A DNA stretch of 64,000 nucleotides, from NCBI RefSeq assembly GCF_024206495.1, contig NZ_JAMBPQ010000001.1, forward strand, positions 434,001 to 498,000, given 5' to 3'. Numbering within the stretch: position 1 is the stretch's first letter; the number at the start of each line of letters is the position of its first letter. Shown piece after piece: positions 34,314 to 45,242 of the stretch. This DNA is from Paraburkholderia sp. CNPSo 3272 (GTDB lineage Bacteria > Pseudomonadota > Gammaproteobacteria > Burkholderiales > Burkholderiaceae). A model generated the notes under the pieces. The model ran no database searches. It saw only the letters and a program-made list of their open reading frames with translations, and had not been told where the DNA came from. The position numbers and the translations under genes were made by a program.

Positions 34314-35477
34314 TCAGGCAGGACGCCGATAGCCGCCCAGCAAGCCGTTCTTCGAAAACACCCACTGCCACAGCTGGATGTCGCGCGCACGGAACGCCCC
34401 CGCGCACGAAAGCAGGTAGTAACGCCACATGCGGTAGAACCGCTCGCCCATCTGCGCCTTGAAACGCGGCCACGCGGCCTCGAAATTCGCGTGCCACGCC
34501 ATCAGCGTGCGGTCGTAGTCCGCGCCGAAGTTATGCAGGTCTTCGGCCACGAAGAGCCCGCCCGAAGCGTCGGCGATCTGGCCGATGGTCGGCAGTTCGC
34601 CGTTCGGGAAGATGTATTTGTCGATCCACGGATCGGGCGTGGTATCGCGGCGGTTCTTGCCGATAGTATGCAGTACGAACAGACCATCGTCGGCAAGGCA
34701 GCGATGCGCCACTTCCATATAGGTGCGATAGTTCTTCGGGCCCACGTGCTCGAACATGCCCACACTCGCAATGCGGTCGAACTTCTCGTCGAGCAACCGG
34801 TAGTCCTGCAGGCGGAATTCGACGGGCAGATCCTTGCAGCGCTCGGCGCCGAGCGCGGCCTGCTCCTTCGAGATCGTCACGCCCACGCACGACACGCCGT
34901 AGTGTTCCGCCGCAAACTTCATGAGGCTGCCCCATCCGCAGCCGATGTCGAGCAAACGCATGCCGGGCTTCAGGCCCAGCTTGCGGCAGATGAGATCGAG
35001 CTTGGCGTCCTGCGCCTCGTCGAGCGTCTTCGCTCCGGCCGACCAGTAGCCGCATGTATAGGCCATGTTCTTGTCGAGCATCGCCTCGTAGAACTCGTTG
35101 CCGATGTCGTAGTGCTGCTGACCCACCTTCCATGACCGTCGCACGGTCTGGCGGTTCATGAGGCGCGCCTTGAGCGCGTAGAAAACGAGACGGGAGGGAT
35201 CGATCTGGTCATCTAGATGCGCGCGCAACGCATGTGCGAAGAATTCGTCGAGCTGTTCGCAGTCCCACTGGCCGTCCATGTAGGCCTCGCCGAGGCCCAG
35301 ATTGCCTAGCGCCAATACGCGCTCGGGCACCTGCGGATCGTGGATGCGCATGTCCCATGGCCGGGTGCCGTTGAACTTCACGTCGGCGCGCGCCAACAGC
35401 TGGGCTGTAAATCGCCAGGCCCCCGTAACGGTGGCCTCACGAACGGGTTGAGCTGCTTCGAGATCAGTCGTTGCCAT
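34314..35477 (-). CDS. cfa: Cyclopropane-fatty-acyl-phospholipid synthase
   Basis: 387 residues from the ATG at 35475-35477. The SAM-binding motif is LLDIGCGWGSLMKFAAEH (near 165-182). Also present are QQHYDIGNEFYEAML, MAYTCGYW, MFEHVGPKNY and the YDRTLMAWHANFE segment that marks Cfa. The enzyme adds a methylene from S-adenosylmethionine to unsaturated phospholipid chains in the membrane, protecting against acid and stationary-phase stress. It is a single gene divergent from the HIT gene across 233 bases. Confidence 0.96.
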   Translation of the reverse strand: MATTDLEAAQPVREATVTGAWRFTAQLLARADVKFNGTRPWDMRIHDPQVPERVLALGNLGLGEAYMDGQWDCEQLDEFFAHALRAHLDDQIDPSRLVFYALKARLMNRQTVRRSWKVGQQHYDIGNEFYEAMLDKNMAYTCGYWSAGAKTLDEAQDAKLDLICRKLGLKPGMRLLDIGCGWGSLMKFAAEHYGVSCVGVTISKEQAALGAERCKDLPVEFRLQDYRLLDEKFDRIASVGMFEHVGPKNYRTYMEVAHRCLADDGLFVLHTIGKNRRDTTPDPWIDKYIFPNGELPTIGQIADASGGLFVAEDLHNFGADYDRTLMAWHANFEAAWPRFKAQMGERFYRMWRYYLLSCAGAFRARDIQLWQWVFSKNGLLGGYRRPA

Positions 35478-35710
35478 ACGTGCTCCGTGCGGCTGGAGCG
35501 GGTCCTTGGTACCTTGCTCCGATGCCATTCAAGAGGTTGCTTTCAAGACATTCGTCGTCGCGCGCGCTGCGAGAAACTCTATGATGCACCTACTTCAAAA
35601 AACGTGCAGGAACACGCACAGGCCATGCGGGGCGGGCCATAATCGCAAACTCGACGAAGCTCAACGCCCCGGCGCGAGCAAACGGCGCGCCCGAACTGGA
35701 GAGATTAACC

Positions 35711-36127
35711 ATGGCCTACGACGACAAAAACATCTTCGCGCGCATCCTGCGCGGCGAACTACCCTGCATCAAGGTGTACGAGGACCACGCGACGCTCGCG
35801 ATCATGGACGTCATGCCGCAATCCGAAGGCCACCTGCTCGTGCTGCCGAAGGAAGGCGCCGAGTTGATCTATGACCTTTCGCTGGAAGCCGGCGCCGCCG
35901 CGATGGCGACGGTGCAGAAGATGGCGGCTGCGATGCGCAAGGTACTTGCGCCCGAAGGCCTGTTGATCGCACAGTTCAACGGCGCCGCCGCCGGGCAGAC
36001 CGTACCGCACGTGCACTTTCACCTGATCCCGCGCCGCGCGGGCGAAGAGCTGCGCCCGCATGCGCGTGAAATGGCCGACATGGCGCAACTCGAGGTGCTG
36101 GCCGCGCGCATTCGCGCCGCGCTGTAA
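35711..36127 (+). CDS. HIT family nucleotide-binding hydrolase
   Basis: 138 residues with the histidine triad HVHFHLIP near 103-110 and the N-terminal IFARILRGELPCIKVYED block of HinT-like proteins. Such enzymes hydrolyse AMP-lysine or adenosine phosphoramidates, and the substrate of this one is not known. A GGAGAG stretch precedes the ATG. It ends 37 bases before the stop of the convergent nitroreductase. Confidence 0.93.
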   Translation: MAYDDKNIFARILRGELPCIKVYEDHATLAIMDVMPQSEGHLLVLPKEGAELIYDLSLEAGAAAMATVQKMAAAMRKVLAPEGLLIAQFNGAAAGQTVPHVHFHLIPRRAGEELRPHAREMADMAQLEVLAARIRAAL

Positions 36128-36164
36128 GCAATATGTAAATGCCGGCGCGGGCTGCGCTCAAGTT

Positions 36165-36836
36165 TCAAATGCCGTCGAATTGAACGAATTCGTCGAGCGG
36201 GATGCGCGCCGAGCGCCACTGGTTGATGGGCGCGTCCGGGTCTTCGTGACCGATCGCCATGCCGCAGAACACCATGCGTTCACGCGGCAAGGCGAGAAAC
36301 TCTCCAACGCTTTGCGCGTAGCGCGCCCAGCATTCCTGCGCGCAGCTATGCAAGCCGGCTTCACGCAGGAGCAGCATCACCGTCTGCAGGAACATGCCGA
36401 GATCGGCCCATTGCGGCGGCCCCATCTGACGATCCACGCTGCAAAAGAGTGCGAGCGGCGCATCGAAAAAAGCGTAGTTGCGCGCGAATTGCCGTAGCCT
36501 GCCCGGCCGGTCCTCGCGCGCGACGTCGATGCTGCGGTAAAGATCCTCGCCCACCTGGTAACGACGCTCGCGATACGGCGAACCCAACGCAAGCGGATAC
36601 ACGTCGTACTCCATCGGCTCGCCCGCGGGCGCCTGCGCGATGCGATGGGCCATGATCGCCTTGAGCTTCGCGAGCGATTCGCCGCCCACGACATGAACAT
36701 GCCACGGCTGCAGATTGCCGCCCGAGGGCGCGCGCGCAGCGGTATCGAGCACGCGGCGAATGACGGCGGGGTCCACCGGATCGGGCAAAAACTGACGCAC
36801 GGACTTGCGGCTGGTGACGGCTTCGCTGACCTTCAA
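36165..36836 (-). CDS. Nitroreductase family protein (TTG start)
   Basis: 223 residues. The best start is TTG at 36834-36836, eight bases behind GAGGAGAAC, and no nearby ATG gives a complete N-terminus. FMN-binding motifs are SRKSVRQFLPDPV (9-21), AARAPSGGNLQPWHV (33-47) and the C-terminal GMAIGHEDPDAPINQWRS. It probably reduces nitroaromatics or quinones with NAD(P)H. The gene lies 85 bases downstream of the porin gene on the same strand, with a hairpin between. Confidence 0.93.
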   Translation of the reverse strand: MKVSEAVTSRKSVRQFLPDPVDPAVIRRVLDTAARAPSGGNLQPWHVHVVGGESLAKLKAIMAHRIAQAPAGEPMEYDVYPLALGSPYRERRYQVGEDLYRSIDVAREDRPGRLRQFARNYAFFDAPLALFCSVDRQMGPPQWADLGMFLQTVMLLLREAGLHSCAQECWARYAQSVGEFLALPRERMVFCGMAIGHEDPDAPINQWRSARIPLDEFVQFDGI

Positions 36837-36850
36837 GCAGGTTCTCCTCG

Positions 36851-36881
36851 GGGGATCGACGAAGCATTATCGGCGATCCCC
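36851..36881 (-). terminator. Hairpin behind the porin gene
   Basis: GGGGATCG and CGATCCCC pair as an eight-base perfect stem. It lies about 40 bases behind the porin stop and immediately before the nitroreductase ribosome site. It lacks a T-run and may moderate read-through. Confidence 0.45.
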
Positions 36882-36921
36882 GCGCGGCTGCTGACGCTCG
36901 CCGCATGGGTCCGCATTGGCG

Positions 36922-38127
36922 TCAGAACTTGTGACGGATCCCCACCACGACGAGCGCCTGATTGTCGGCGCCCGAACTCACGCCGAAGTCGCCGATCGAT
37001 GCCTGCGCAACGACACTCGAACCCTTTGCGTCGAGCGTGCGGCCGCTCGCCTTCTGGTAGCCGGCGAGCGCGTAGAGATCGGTGCGTTTGGAAAGCGAGT
37101 AACCACTGCCGAGGTTCACCTGGTTGTAGTGCGCGGACGAGGGACCAGTGAGCGACGTGTAGTTGTAGCCCGCGCCCGCGCGCAGCGCCGGTGTGATCTG
37201 ATAGTTAAGGAACGCCGAGCCGCTGTTGAATTTTGCGGTCTGGTGGAAGGTTGAGTACGCATCGTTTGCGTATTGCGTGTTCGAGTAGGCCAGCCCGAAG
37301 CTCAATGCACCCACCGCATAGCTGCCGCCTGCGCGCACGATCTGGATGGAGCTTGCGCTCGCGAAACCCTGATTGATGACCGTGTTGAAGAGACTATCCG
37401 AGCTGCTCGTCCAGGTGCGCACGCCTGAAGTGAGCGTGCTGCCGCCGTTGGCGAAGAAATAGCCGGCCGCGAGCGAGAGCGGCCCGTTCGTGTATGCGGC
37501 GCCGAAGCTATAGGTCTGACCGCTGCCGGTCGCGCCAGCCACCCCGCCGAAGCCGTACAGCGCCTCGAACTGGAGGCCCGCGACGAGCGGGCTCGCGTAC
37601 TTGACCGAGTTGCTCACGCGCAGGCTGTTGTCGTAGTTGTCGAGGTCGCCGGGCGTGCCGAATACGCCGCCGAACGGACCGTCGGCGGTGAGCGGCTGCA
37701 CGAGATCGACGAGCGGATCGTACTGACGGCCGAGCGTGAGCGTGCCCCACGTCGTGCTGGCAAGACCGACGATCGCCTTGCGTCCGAATTCGCGGCTGCC
37801 CTGCCCGAGCGCGCCGGTGCCGACGTTGAAGCCGTTTTCCAGCTGGAAGATGGCGGCGAGGCCGTTGCCGAGGTCTTCGGTGCCGCGCAGGCCCCAGCGG
37901 CTGCCCGAGAGATTGCCGCTGCTCAGCTTGGCTAGCGTGGACTGGTTCAGGCCGTTGGCGCCTTGGGCGTTGTGCACGTAGGCGAGGCCGGCGTCGACGA
38001 TGCCGTATAGCGTGACGCTGCTTTGTGCGTGTGCGCTCGTCGCGATTGTGGCGCCCGATGCGGCGAAGGCGAGCGCGAGAGCGGCGCTTAGCGGGCGGCG
38101 TGTGAGAGAGGCGTTGTTGTTGTTCAT
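36922..38127 (-). CDS. Trimeric outer-membrane porin (OmpC-like, Burkholderia type)
   Basis: 401 residues from the ATG at 38125-38127. The signal peptide ends AHA before QSSVTLYGIVDAGLAY, the classic mature start. Features seen include SGSRWGLRGTEDLGNGL, RQYDPLVDL (the constriction loop region), VNLGSGYSLSKRTDLYAL and the final aromatic residue in VVVGIRHKF, which the outer-membrane assembly machinery recognises. It forms a general diffusion pore. It is intact, unlike the porin remnant at 32336-32810. It runs towards the nitroreductase gene. Confidence 0.95.
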   Translation of the reverse strand: MNNNNASLTRRPLSAALALAFAASGATIATSAHAQSSVTLYGIVDAGLAYVHNAQGANGLNQSTLAKLSSGNLSGSRWGLRGTEDLGNGLAAIFQLENGFNVGTGALGQGSREFGRKAIVGLASTTWGTLTLGRQYDPLVDLVQPLTADGPFGGVFGTPGDLDNYDNSLRVSNSVKYASPLVAGLQFEALYGFGGVAGATGSGQTYSFGAAYTNGPLSLAAGYFFANGGSTLTSGVRTWTSSSDSLFNTVINQGFASASSIQIVRAGGSYAVGALSFGLAYSNTQYANDAYSTFHQTAKFNSGSAFLNYQITPALRAGAGYNYTSLTGPSSAHYNQVNLGSGYSLSKRTDLYALAGYQKASGRTLDAKGSSVVAQASIGDFGVSSGADNQALVVVGIRHKF

Positions 38128-38329
38128 GCGGGGCGTTCCGTTGCGTGTGGTGGTTGTCGCTACGCGGTCCTTGCGAGGCGGCTGCAAGGCCGGTGCGGCA
38201 ACGTTACGGAACGCCAGGCAAGCGGGGAACGAACGATTTCTGCGTTGCTTAGGGTGCGCGAGGGACTTTGCAAAGCGCAGATCGTGCCAGGCGCGGCGTG
38301 AGCGCTTTCCTCCGGCACGCGGAGTCTGC

Positions 38330-38335
38330 TATAAT
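38330..38335 (+). promoter_or_regulatory. -10 element of the tRNA-Ser promoter
   Basis: TATAAT lies 12 bases before the tRNA, giving a start near its 5' end. No good TTGACA stands 17 bases upstream; only CTTTCC (38305-38310) is near the place. Confidence 0.6.
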
Positions 38336-38347
38336 TCGCCTCCCGCC

Positions 38348-38438
38348 GGAGAGATGGATGAGCGGTTTAAGTCGCACGCCTGGAAAGCGTGTATAGGTTA
38401 ATAGCCTATCGGGGGTTCGAATCCCCCTCTCTCCGCCA
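38348..38438 (+). tRNA. tRNA-Ser (anticodon GGA)
   Basis: The 91 bases begin GGAGAGATGGATGAGCGG and end CTCTCCGCCA, with the CCA encoded. The acceptor arm GGAGAGA pairs with TCTCTCC. The anticodon arm CACGC-CTGGAAA-GCGTG shows anticodon GGA, which reads serine UCC/UCU. A long variable arm (TATAGGTTAATAGCCTATC) is typical for serine tRNA. The T arm is GGGGG-TTCGAAT-CCCCC. Confidence 0.97.
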
Positions 38439-38451
38439 GAACAGAACGCCG

Positions 38452-38490
38452 AAACCCCGTAAGCTCAATGACTTATGGGGTTTTTGTTTT
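38452..38490 (+). terminator. Rho-independent terminator behind tRNA-Ser
   Basis: AAACCCCGTAAG and CTTATGGGGTTT (one G-U pair) form a twelve-base stem followed by TTTGTTTTT. It starts 14 bases after the tRNA. Confidence 0.9.
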
Positions 38491-38550
38491 TCGACCCATC
38501 AAATAGCCCGCCAGCAGGGGACAACGTGCGCGAGGCACGTCCAAACACCC

Positions 38551-38913
38551 TTAATTACACCCACTCACAGTGCAATACTTGTTGTACACGAGCCCTTTCC
38601 CGTCCATCCCCGAGATCGTTCGCGTGCCGTTGCCGTAGTTCGTGATCGTCTCGGTCCACGTCGACCCATCCGCAGCCTGCCCGGTGATGAACGTCGTGTC
38701 GCCAATCGACGCGCCGGTCTGCTCCCAGGCCTCGCCCGGCAGTTTCTGCTCATACCCGTTGACCGTAGACGTGTTGCCGAAGCGCTGCACCGTGTACGAA
38801 TTGCCCGATTCGTCGACGCAATTCTGGAAGGCATCGTTGCCCCAGCATTTGGCAAACGCGGCGGGCGCCGCGCAGGCGCCGAAAATGATCAGGCTGAGTG
38901 CAATGCGCTTCAA
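38551..38913 (-). CDS. Small secreted protein of unknown function (TTG start)
   Basis: 120 residues from a TTG at 38911-38913 placed after GGGGAAG. The first 21 residues (KRIALSLIIFGACAAPAAFA) form a clear Sec signal peptide. The mature part, about 99 residues, has cysteines in AKCWGNDAFQNCVDESGN and at the end in CTVSGCN, which could make two disulfides. It contains several Thr/Gly-rich beta repeats (FGNTSTVNGY, YGNGTRTISGM). I do not recognise the family; the shape suggests a small beta-rich periplasmic or surface protein. Confidence 0.78.
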   Translation of the reverse strand: MKRIALSLIIFGACAAPAAFAKCWGNDAFQNCVDESGNSYTVQRFGNTSTVNGYEQKLPGEAWEQTGASIGDTTFITGQAADGSTWTETITNYGNGTRTISGMDGKGLVYNKYCTVSGCN

Positions 38914-39304
38914 TGACTTCCCCGAGAAAACGCCCTTCTTCCGGCTCCATTCACCGCGAGTCCCAGGCCGGCGGCGCGCGAAATTGTACCGTAGCCGCCA
39001 ATGCGACCCGGTGGCTGCGCCGGACGCGCTGCATCGCGTGCTCCCGCTAGTTATCGGACAAAAAACGGATGACTTGATGGGCGCAATGAGAACAGCAGCG
39101 CCGCCGGTCGTTGAACGCTCAACGTCGGAGGGAGGCCCGAATCAGCCGGATCGGGCAACAGAAAAGGACGTCGGGCCGCAGCCCGACGCCGAAATTCCCG
39201 CGTACTGCTTCGAGGACCGGCGCGGGAACGAGAGGACTTCAGTATCCCCTCGCCCGCCCGTCTTTTAAGTGCTTGAGCGCACACCGGCAATCAGGTCCCC
39301 GCCC
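38914..39304. other. Intergenic region, 391 bases, no gene seen
   Basis: It holds the upstream region of the small secreted protein gene and the end of the symporter operon. The only clear structure is the hairpin listed at 39161-39188. Possible reading frames here show no family resemblance or ribosome site. Confidence 0.6.
39161..39188 (-). terminator. Terminator of the acs-DUF4212-symporter operon
   Basis: On the minus strand CGTCGGGC-TGCG-GCCCGACG is followed by TCCTTTTCTG. It lies 117 bases behind the symporter stop, the next structure that operon transcripts would meet. Confidence 0.7.
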
Positions 39305-41323
39305 TCACGGGTGGCGAATATAGTCCACCAGCGCGAGCGTATACGCGTCCGGCTTGCGGTCGAGGAGACTCACGCCAATCGCCGCGAGAAAGCCTGCGGG
39401 CACACCGAACACGCCCGAGCTGATGGGCTCGATCCCAAACCATCGGGGGCCCGCGAAGCCGGTGAGCTGCGTGAAGAACGGGTACGTCGAGACGATGTAA
39501 TAGACGCACACGGCCAGGCCCGCAATCATGCCGGCCACGGCGCCCAGGCGCGTCGTGCGCTTCCAGAACACCCCGAGCACGAGCACCGGAAAAAGACTCG
39601 ACGCCGCGAGCGAAAACGCCGCCCCCACAAGAAAAAGAATGTTGCCTGCGTTGAGCGACGCCACATACGAGGCGAACAGCGCCACGCCGAGCAACAGGAT
39701 CTTCGACATCGTCACGCGCCGCTGGCTCGACGCGCTCGGATCGACCATGTGGTAGTACACGTCGTGCGAGAGCACGTTCGAGATCGTGAGCAGCAGCCCA
39801 TCCGCAGTCGAAAGCGCGGCCGCGAGCGCACCCGATGCGATGAGCCCCGACATCACGTACGGCAGTCCCGCGATTTCCGGTGCGGCGAGCACGACCATGT
39901 CGGGCTGCATCTGGATGTCGCTCCAACGCACCACGCCGTCGTTGTTCACATCCGCAATGCTGATGAGATACGGCTCGACGCGCCGCCACTGCATGACCCA
40001 ATGCGGCAGATCGTCGAAGCGCTGCCCCACCAGATGCGTGAGGATCTCGAACTTGATCAGCACCGCGAGCACCGGCACGGTCAGATAGAACAGCGCGACG
40101 AAAAAGAGCGTCCAGCCCACCGAGCGCCGCGCCGAGGCCACCGAGGTCGTCGTGTTGTAGCGCGTCAGAATGTGCGGCAGGCTCGCCGTGCCAAGCGACA
40201 GGCACAGGAGCAGCGAAAGGAAGTTGCGTTGATGAACGCGCCTCTCAGCGTCGCCGTCGGCGGGAAACGGTTCGTTCATCGGCACGGGCGGCGCGGCGCG
40301 CTCGAGCAGGTCGTCGCGCTGGCGCGTCCACACCATGCGTGCAGCGTCCACGTCGCGCGGAAAGGCGTTCAATTCACGCTCGAGGGAATCGATATCGCGC
40401 AGCGGGCCGTTGTGACGGCGCAGGTTCGCGAGCGATTCGACGAGGTGCGTCTTTTCCGCTACGTACGACTGCGGCAGCGTGTCGAGCCGCGTCTGCCATT
40501 GCGCCGCGCGCTGGCGGTAGGCGTCGCGCACGCTGGCGTCGGCACTCGCGCCGCGCACGTCGTGCTCGAGCGCTTCCACGCGCTGCATCACGTTGCCGTA
40601 ATCGACTTGCGGCAGCCAGCCGAGGCCGTCGCGATGCGCGATCAGCGAAACCGGAATCAGAATGGCCGCGATGAGAATGATGTATTGCGCCACCTGCGTC
40701 CACGTCACGGCGCGCATGCCGCCGAGGAACGAACACACGAGGATGCCCGCCAGCCCGCAGAAAATGCCGATGGCGAAATCCACGCCGATGAAGCGCGTGG
40801 CGATCAGCCCCACGCCCTGGATCTGCGCGACGAGATAGACGAACGAGCAGAGGATGGTCGCGAGCACGGCAAGCGCACGCACGAGGTTGCTCGAGAAGCG
40901 CGTGCCGAGGAAGTCGGGAATCGTGTAGCGCGCGAGCTTGCGCACATACGGCGCGAGCAGGAAGGCGACGAGGCAGTAGCCGGCCGTCCAGCCCATCAGG
41001 TATGCGAGGCCGTCGTAGCCGCTCGCATAGAGCGAACCCGCAAGGCCGATGAACGACGCGGCGGAAAGCCAGTCGGCGGCAGTCGCCATGCCGTTGAAGA
41101 ACGAAGGCACACGCCGCCCCGCCACATAGTATTCGACGAGGTCCGAGGTCCGCGAAAGCAGCCCGATCACCGCATATACCGCGATCGGCACGAACAGGAA
41201 CACATAGCCGATCCACATGCCGGGGCCCGTGGAAAGCTCGATGCGCCACATCACGTAGACGAAGGCGAGAAAGCCGAGCGTGTACAACGCGTAGGAGCGT
41301 ATGAGCCGGTGCGCAAGCCTCAT
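39305..41323 (-). CDS. Sodium:solute symporter family protein (VC_2705 subfamily), with EF-hand-like loop
   Basis: 672 residues with about 13 membrane segments of the LeuT-fold solute symporter family. The small subunit DUF4212 next to it and acs upstream point to an acetate (or pyruvate/propionate) transporter. A soluble insert of about 130 residues (235-365) lies between segments 6 and 7. At 458-469 there is DVNNDGVVRWSD, a perfect 12-position EF-hand-like calcium loop (D1, N3, D5, G6, D12) in the exposed loop before HDVYYH. It overlaps the DUF4212 stop by four bases. Confidence 0.92.
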   Translation of the reverse strand: MRLAHRLIRSYALYTLGFLAFVYVMWRIELSTGPGMWIGYVFLFVPIAVYAVIGLLSRTSDLVEYYVAGRRVPSFFNGMATAADWLSAASFIGLAGSLYASGYDGLAYLMGWTAGYCLVAFLLAPYVRKLARYTIPDFLGTRFSSNLVRALAVLATILCSFVYLVAQIQGVGLIATRFIGVDFAIGIFCGLAGILVCSFLGGMRAVTWTQVAQYIILIAAILIPVSLIAHRDGLGWLPQVDYGNVMQRVEALEHDVRGASADASVRDAYRQRAAQWQTRLDTLPQSYVAEKTHLVESLANLRRHNGPLRDIDSLERELNAFPRDVDAARMVWTRQRDDLLERAAPPVPMNEPFPADGDAERRVHQRNFLSLLLCLSLGTASLPHILTRYNTTTSVASARRSVGWTLFFVALFYLTVPVLAVLIKFEILTHLVGQRFDDLPHWVMQWRRVEPYLISIADVNNDGVVRWSDIQMQPDMVVLAAPEIAGLPYVMSGLIASGALAAALSTADGLLLTISNVLSHDVYYHMVDPSASSQRRVTMSKILLLGVALFASYVASLNAGNILFLVGAAFSLAASSLFPVLVLGVFWKRTTRLGAVAGMIAGLAVCVYYIVSTYPFFTQLTGFAGPRWFGIEPISSGVFGVPAGFLAAIGVSLLDRKPDAYTLALVDYIRHP

Positions 41324-41685
41324 CGTTGCTGTGCCTTGCTGGCTTCGCGAATGGCGATGTCGGCTTCGAGCGCGGCTTGCAGCACGCGGTCGGCGCGCTG
41401 CATCAGCACGATATAGATCGCCACGAGCAGCACGTAGAGCAGGATCGCGCCCTGTGCGCCGAGATAGAACGGCAGGCTGAAGCCTGCGAAGCGCAGGTCG
41501 GCGAACTGCCGCGCAAAGAGCGGCGCGACGAACGAGACGAGGAAGCCAATCGTCATGAGCACGGCGATCAGTGCGAGATTGAAGCGCCAGTAGCGCCGAT
41601 GCGCACGCGCCATCGCCTCGCTCACCGGAGGTGGCTCAGGCAATGGATTGAGGTTGTTCTGCGGAGTAGTGTGTGGCGCGGCCAT
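41320..41685 (-). CDS. DUF4212 small subunit of the symporter
   Basis: 121 residues from the ATG at 41683-41685. Two membrane segments lie near 40-62 and 78-98, with ARAHRRYWRFNLALIAVLM and FAGFSLPFYLGAQGAILLYV typical of DUF4212. It is always found beside VC_2705-type symporters and probably stabilises them. It overlaps the symporter start by four bases. It lies 100 bases downstream of acs. Confidence 0.93.
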   Translation of the reverse strand: MAAPHTTPQNNLNPLPEPPPVSEAMARAHRRYWRFNLALIAVLMTIGFLVSFVAPLFARQFADLRFAGFSLPFYLGAQGAILLYVLLVAIYIVLMQRADRVLQAALEADIAIREASKAQQR

Positions 41686-41785
41686 GCGCCTGTGTAGCAA
41701 AAACGCGTAGGGCCGGCAATCCGGGGCAATGCGGGGATCGATGCGGCGCGCGGCGCCAGGCAAGGCGCCGCGCGAACCTCGGCGT

Positions 41786-43768
<1,983 letters not shown>

Positions 43769-44117
43769 CGACAACCCCTTGGTGAAGATGAAACGTCAAA
43801 CTCGTGGACACGCATGAGCATCTTCAATGCCCATGCGCGCCGTCTCCGTGCGCCGCCGCCCGCTCGCGGGCACGGCGCTATTGGCTTGCGCCGGGAGCCA
43901 CCATTGTGGCATCCCGGCATGCATGGGCGCGCGATACAGGCACGATCGCAGGCACGATCGTGCGCGATCTTCGCAAACCACCCATGCCGGCAAGATTAAG
44001 CGTAGCAACTTACCGTCCACTTACGCGCGCACATAGAGGCGATACAAGGGGCGCGCCATGGCACACAAGTAAGCAGACATTTAGAATGCTAACTGAACTG
44101 CGCACCCGGATTCCAGC
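43769..44117. other. Divergent intergenic region acs/EamA, 349 bases
   Basis: No gene recognised. It contains two copies of GCACGATCG 12 bases apart (43939-43947 and 43951-43959), the second part of a perfect palindrome GCACGATCGTGC (43951-43962). It should hold the promoters for acs and the EamA gene, but I see no strong -35/-10 pairs. Confidence 0.5.
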
Positions 44118-45014
44118 TTGAATCGCTATTCCCTCTTTCTCATTGCCTCGATGCTGCTGGTGGGCAGCAACGTCGGCATCGGCAAGTCGATTGTCGCCTT
44201 CATCCCCGTTCCCCTCTTCGCGCTGCTGCGCTTCGTGATCGCCCTCGCGGTGCTCGGCCCGCTCCTGCGTCGCTCCAAAATGCAACAAGTGAAGCGCGGT
44301 GAATGGATCAATCTGTTCCTCCAGGCGCTGTTTGGGACATTCGGGTTTACGCTGCTGATGCTCGGCGGCGTGCATCGCACGAGCGCGGTCGCGGCCGGCG
44401 TCATCACGAGCACGATCCCCGCCGTGGTCGCCCTCTTCTCCTGGCTCTTCCTGCGCGAGCGCCCAGACGCGCGCGTGCTCGCTTCGATCGTGCTCGCCAT
44501 TGCGGGCATCGCGGTCATCAATCTCGCGCACGTGGGCGGTGGTGGCGACCCCGGCGCCAACTCGTTGATCGGCAACCTGATGGTGCTCGGCGCGGTGTGC
44601 TGCGAATCGCTCTATGTGGTCCTGTCGCGCCGTCTCACCCAAACGCTCGCGCCGCTCGATATCTGCGCATACACACACCTGTTCGGCTTGCTGCTGATGC
44701 TGCCCGTGGGGCTGCCCGACGCACTGTCGTTCGATTTCCCGAGCGCGCCCGCAGGCATCTGGTGGCTCGCGCTCTGGTACGGGCTTTCGGCGAGCGTGTT
44801 CTCGTTCTGTCTCTGGATGATGGGCATCCGCCACGTGCCGGGCAGCATCGCCGGCGTATTCACGGCCGTGCTGCCGGTGGCGGCAGCCGTGTATGGCATC
44901 GTGTTTCTCGGCGAGCGCCCCACGCCCGCGCACGGCATTGCGCTCGCCTGCGTGGTGGCCGGCATCGGGCTCGCGAGTCTCAAGATCAAGCGCGTGCCAC
45001 CGATGGCTTCGTGA
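44118..45014 (+). CDS. EamA family (DMT) transporter, TTG start
   Basis: 298 residues with ten membrane segments arranged as two EamA repeats (about 1-135 and 150-290). The start is set at TTG (44118-44120), since the reading NRYSLFLIASMLLVGSN would otherwise lose part of helix 1; no ribosome site is clear, so the next ATG (44150) remains possible. Family members export amino acids, drugs or metabolites. The substrate is unknown. No neighbour gives a hint; the next gene is 228 bases away. Confidence 0.88.
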   Translation: MNRYSLFLIASMLLVGSNVGIGKSIVAFIPVPLFALLRFVIALAVLGPLLRRSKMQQVKRGEWINLFLQALFGTFGFTLLMLGGVHRTSAVAAGVITSTIPAVVALFSWLFLRERPDARVLASIVLAIAGIAVINLAHVGGGGDPGANSLIGNLMVLGAVCCESLYVVLSRRLTQTLAPLDICAYTHLFGLLLMLPVGLPDALSFDFPSAPAGIWWLALWYGLSASVFSFCLWMMGIRHVPGSIAGVFTAVLPVAAAVYGIVFLGERPTPAHGIALACVVAGIGLASLKIKRVPPMAS

Positions 45015-45161
45015 TCATTCTGTAATGAGGTTGAAAGTACCGGGGCGCGAGCGGCCCTGCCGGAATCGCGGCGAGCCCTTCCTGCGACGCTGTACAATAG
45101 CGCCCGCCCGGCCCCTCGCGCGCCTTCTGGCCCTAACCAGACGGCTCCGCTCAAGGTAGCC

Positions 45162-45213
45162 CCGCTTAGGTAACCCGCTTAGGTAACCCGCTTAGGCAGC
45201 CCATTTAGGCAGC
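45162..45213 (+). repeat. Tandem 13-base repeat, four copies
   Basis: CCGCTTAGGTAAC occurs twice exactly, followed by CCGCTTAGGCAGC and CCATTTAGGCAGC, all in register. A diverged copy CCGCTCAAGGTAGC (45147-45160) precedes them. They lie just before the UPF0114 ATG (45243), after the -10-like TACAAT at 45093-45098, in the untranslated leader. Confidence 0.85.
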
Positions 45214-45242
45214 CCAGCCCGAATTCGCCACCGTGATTGCCC

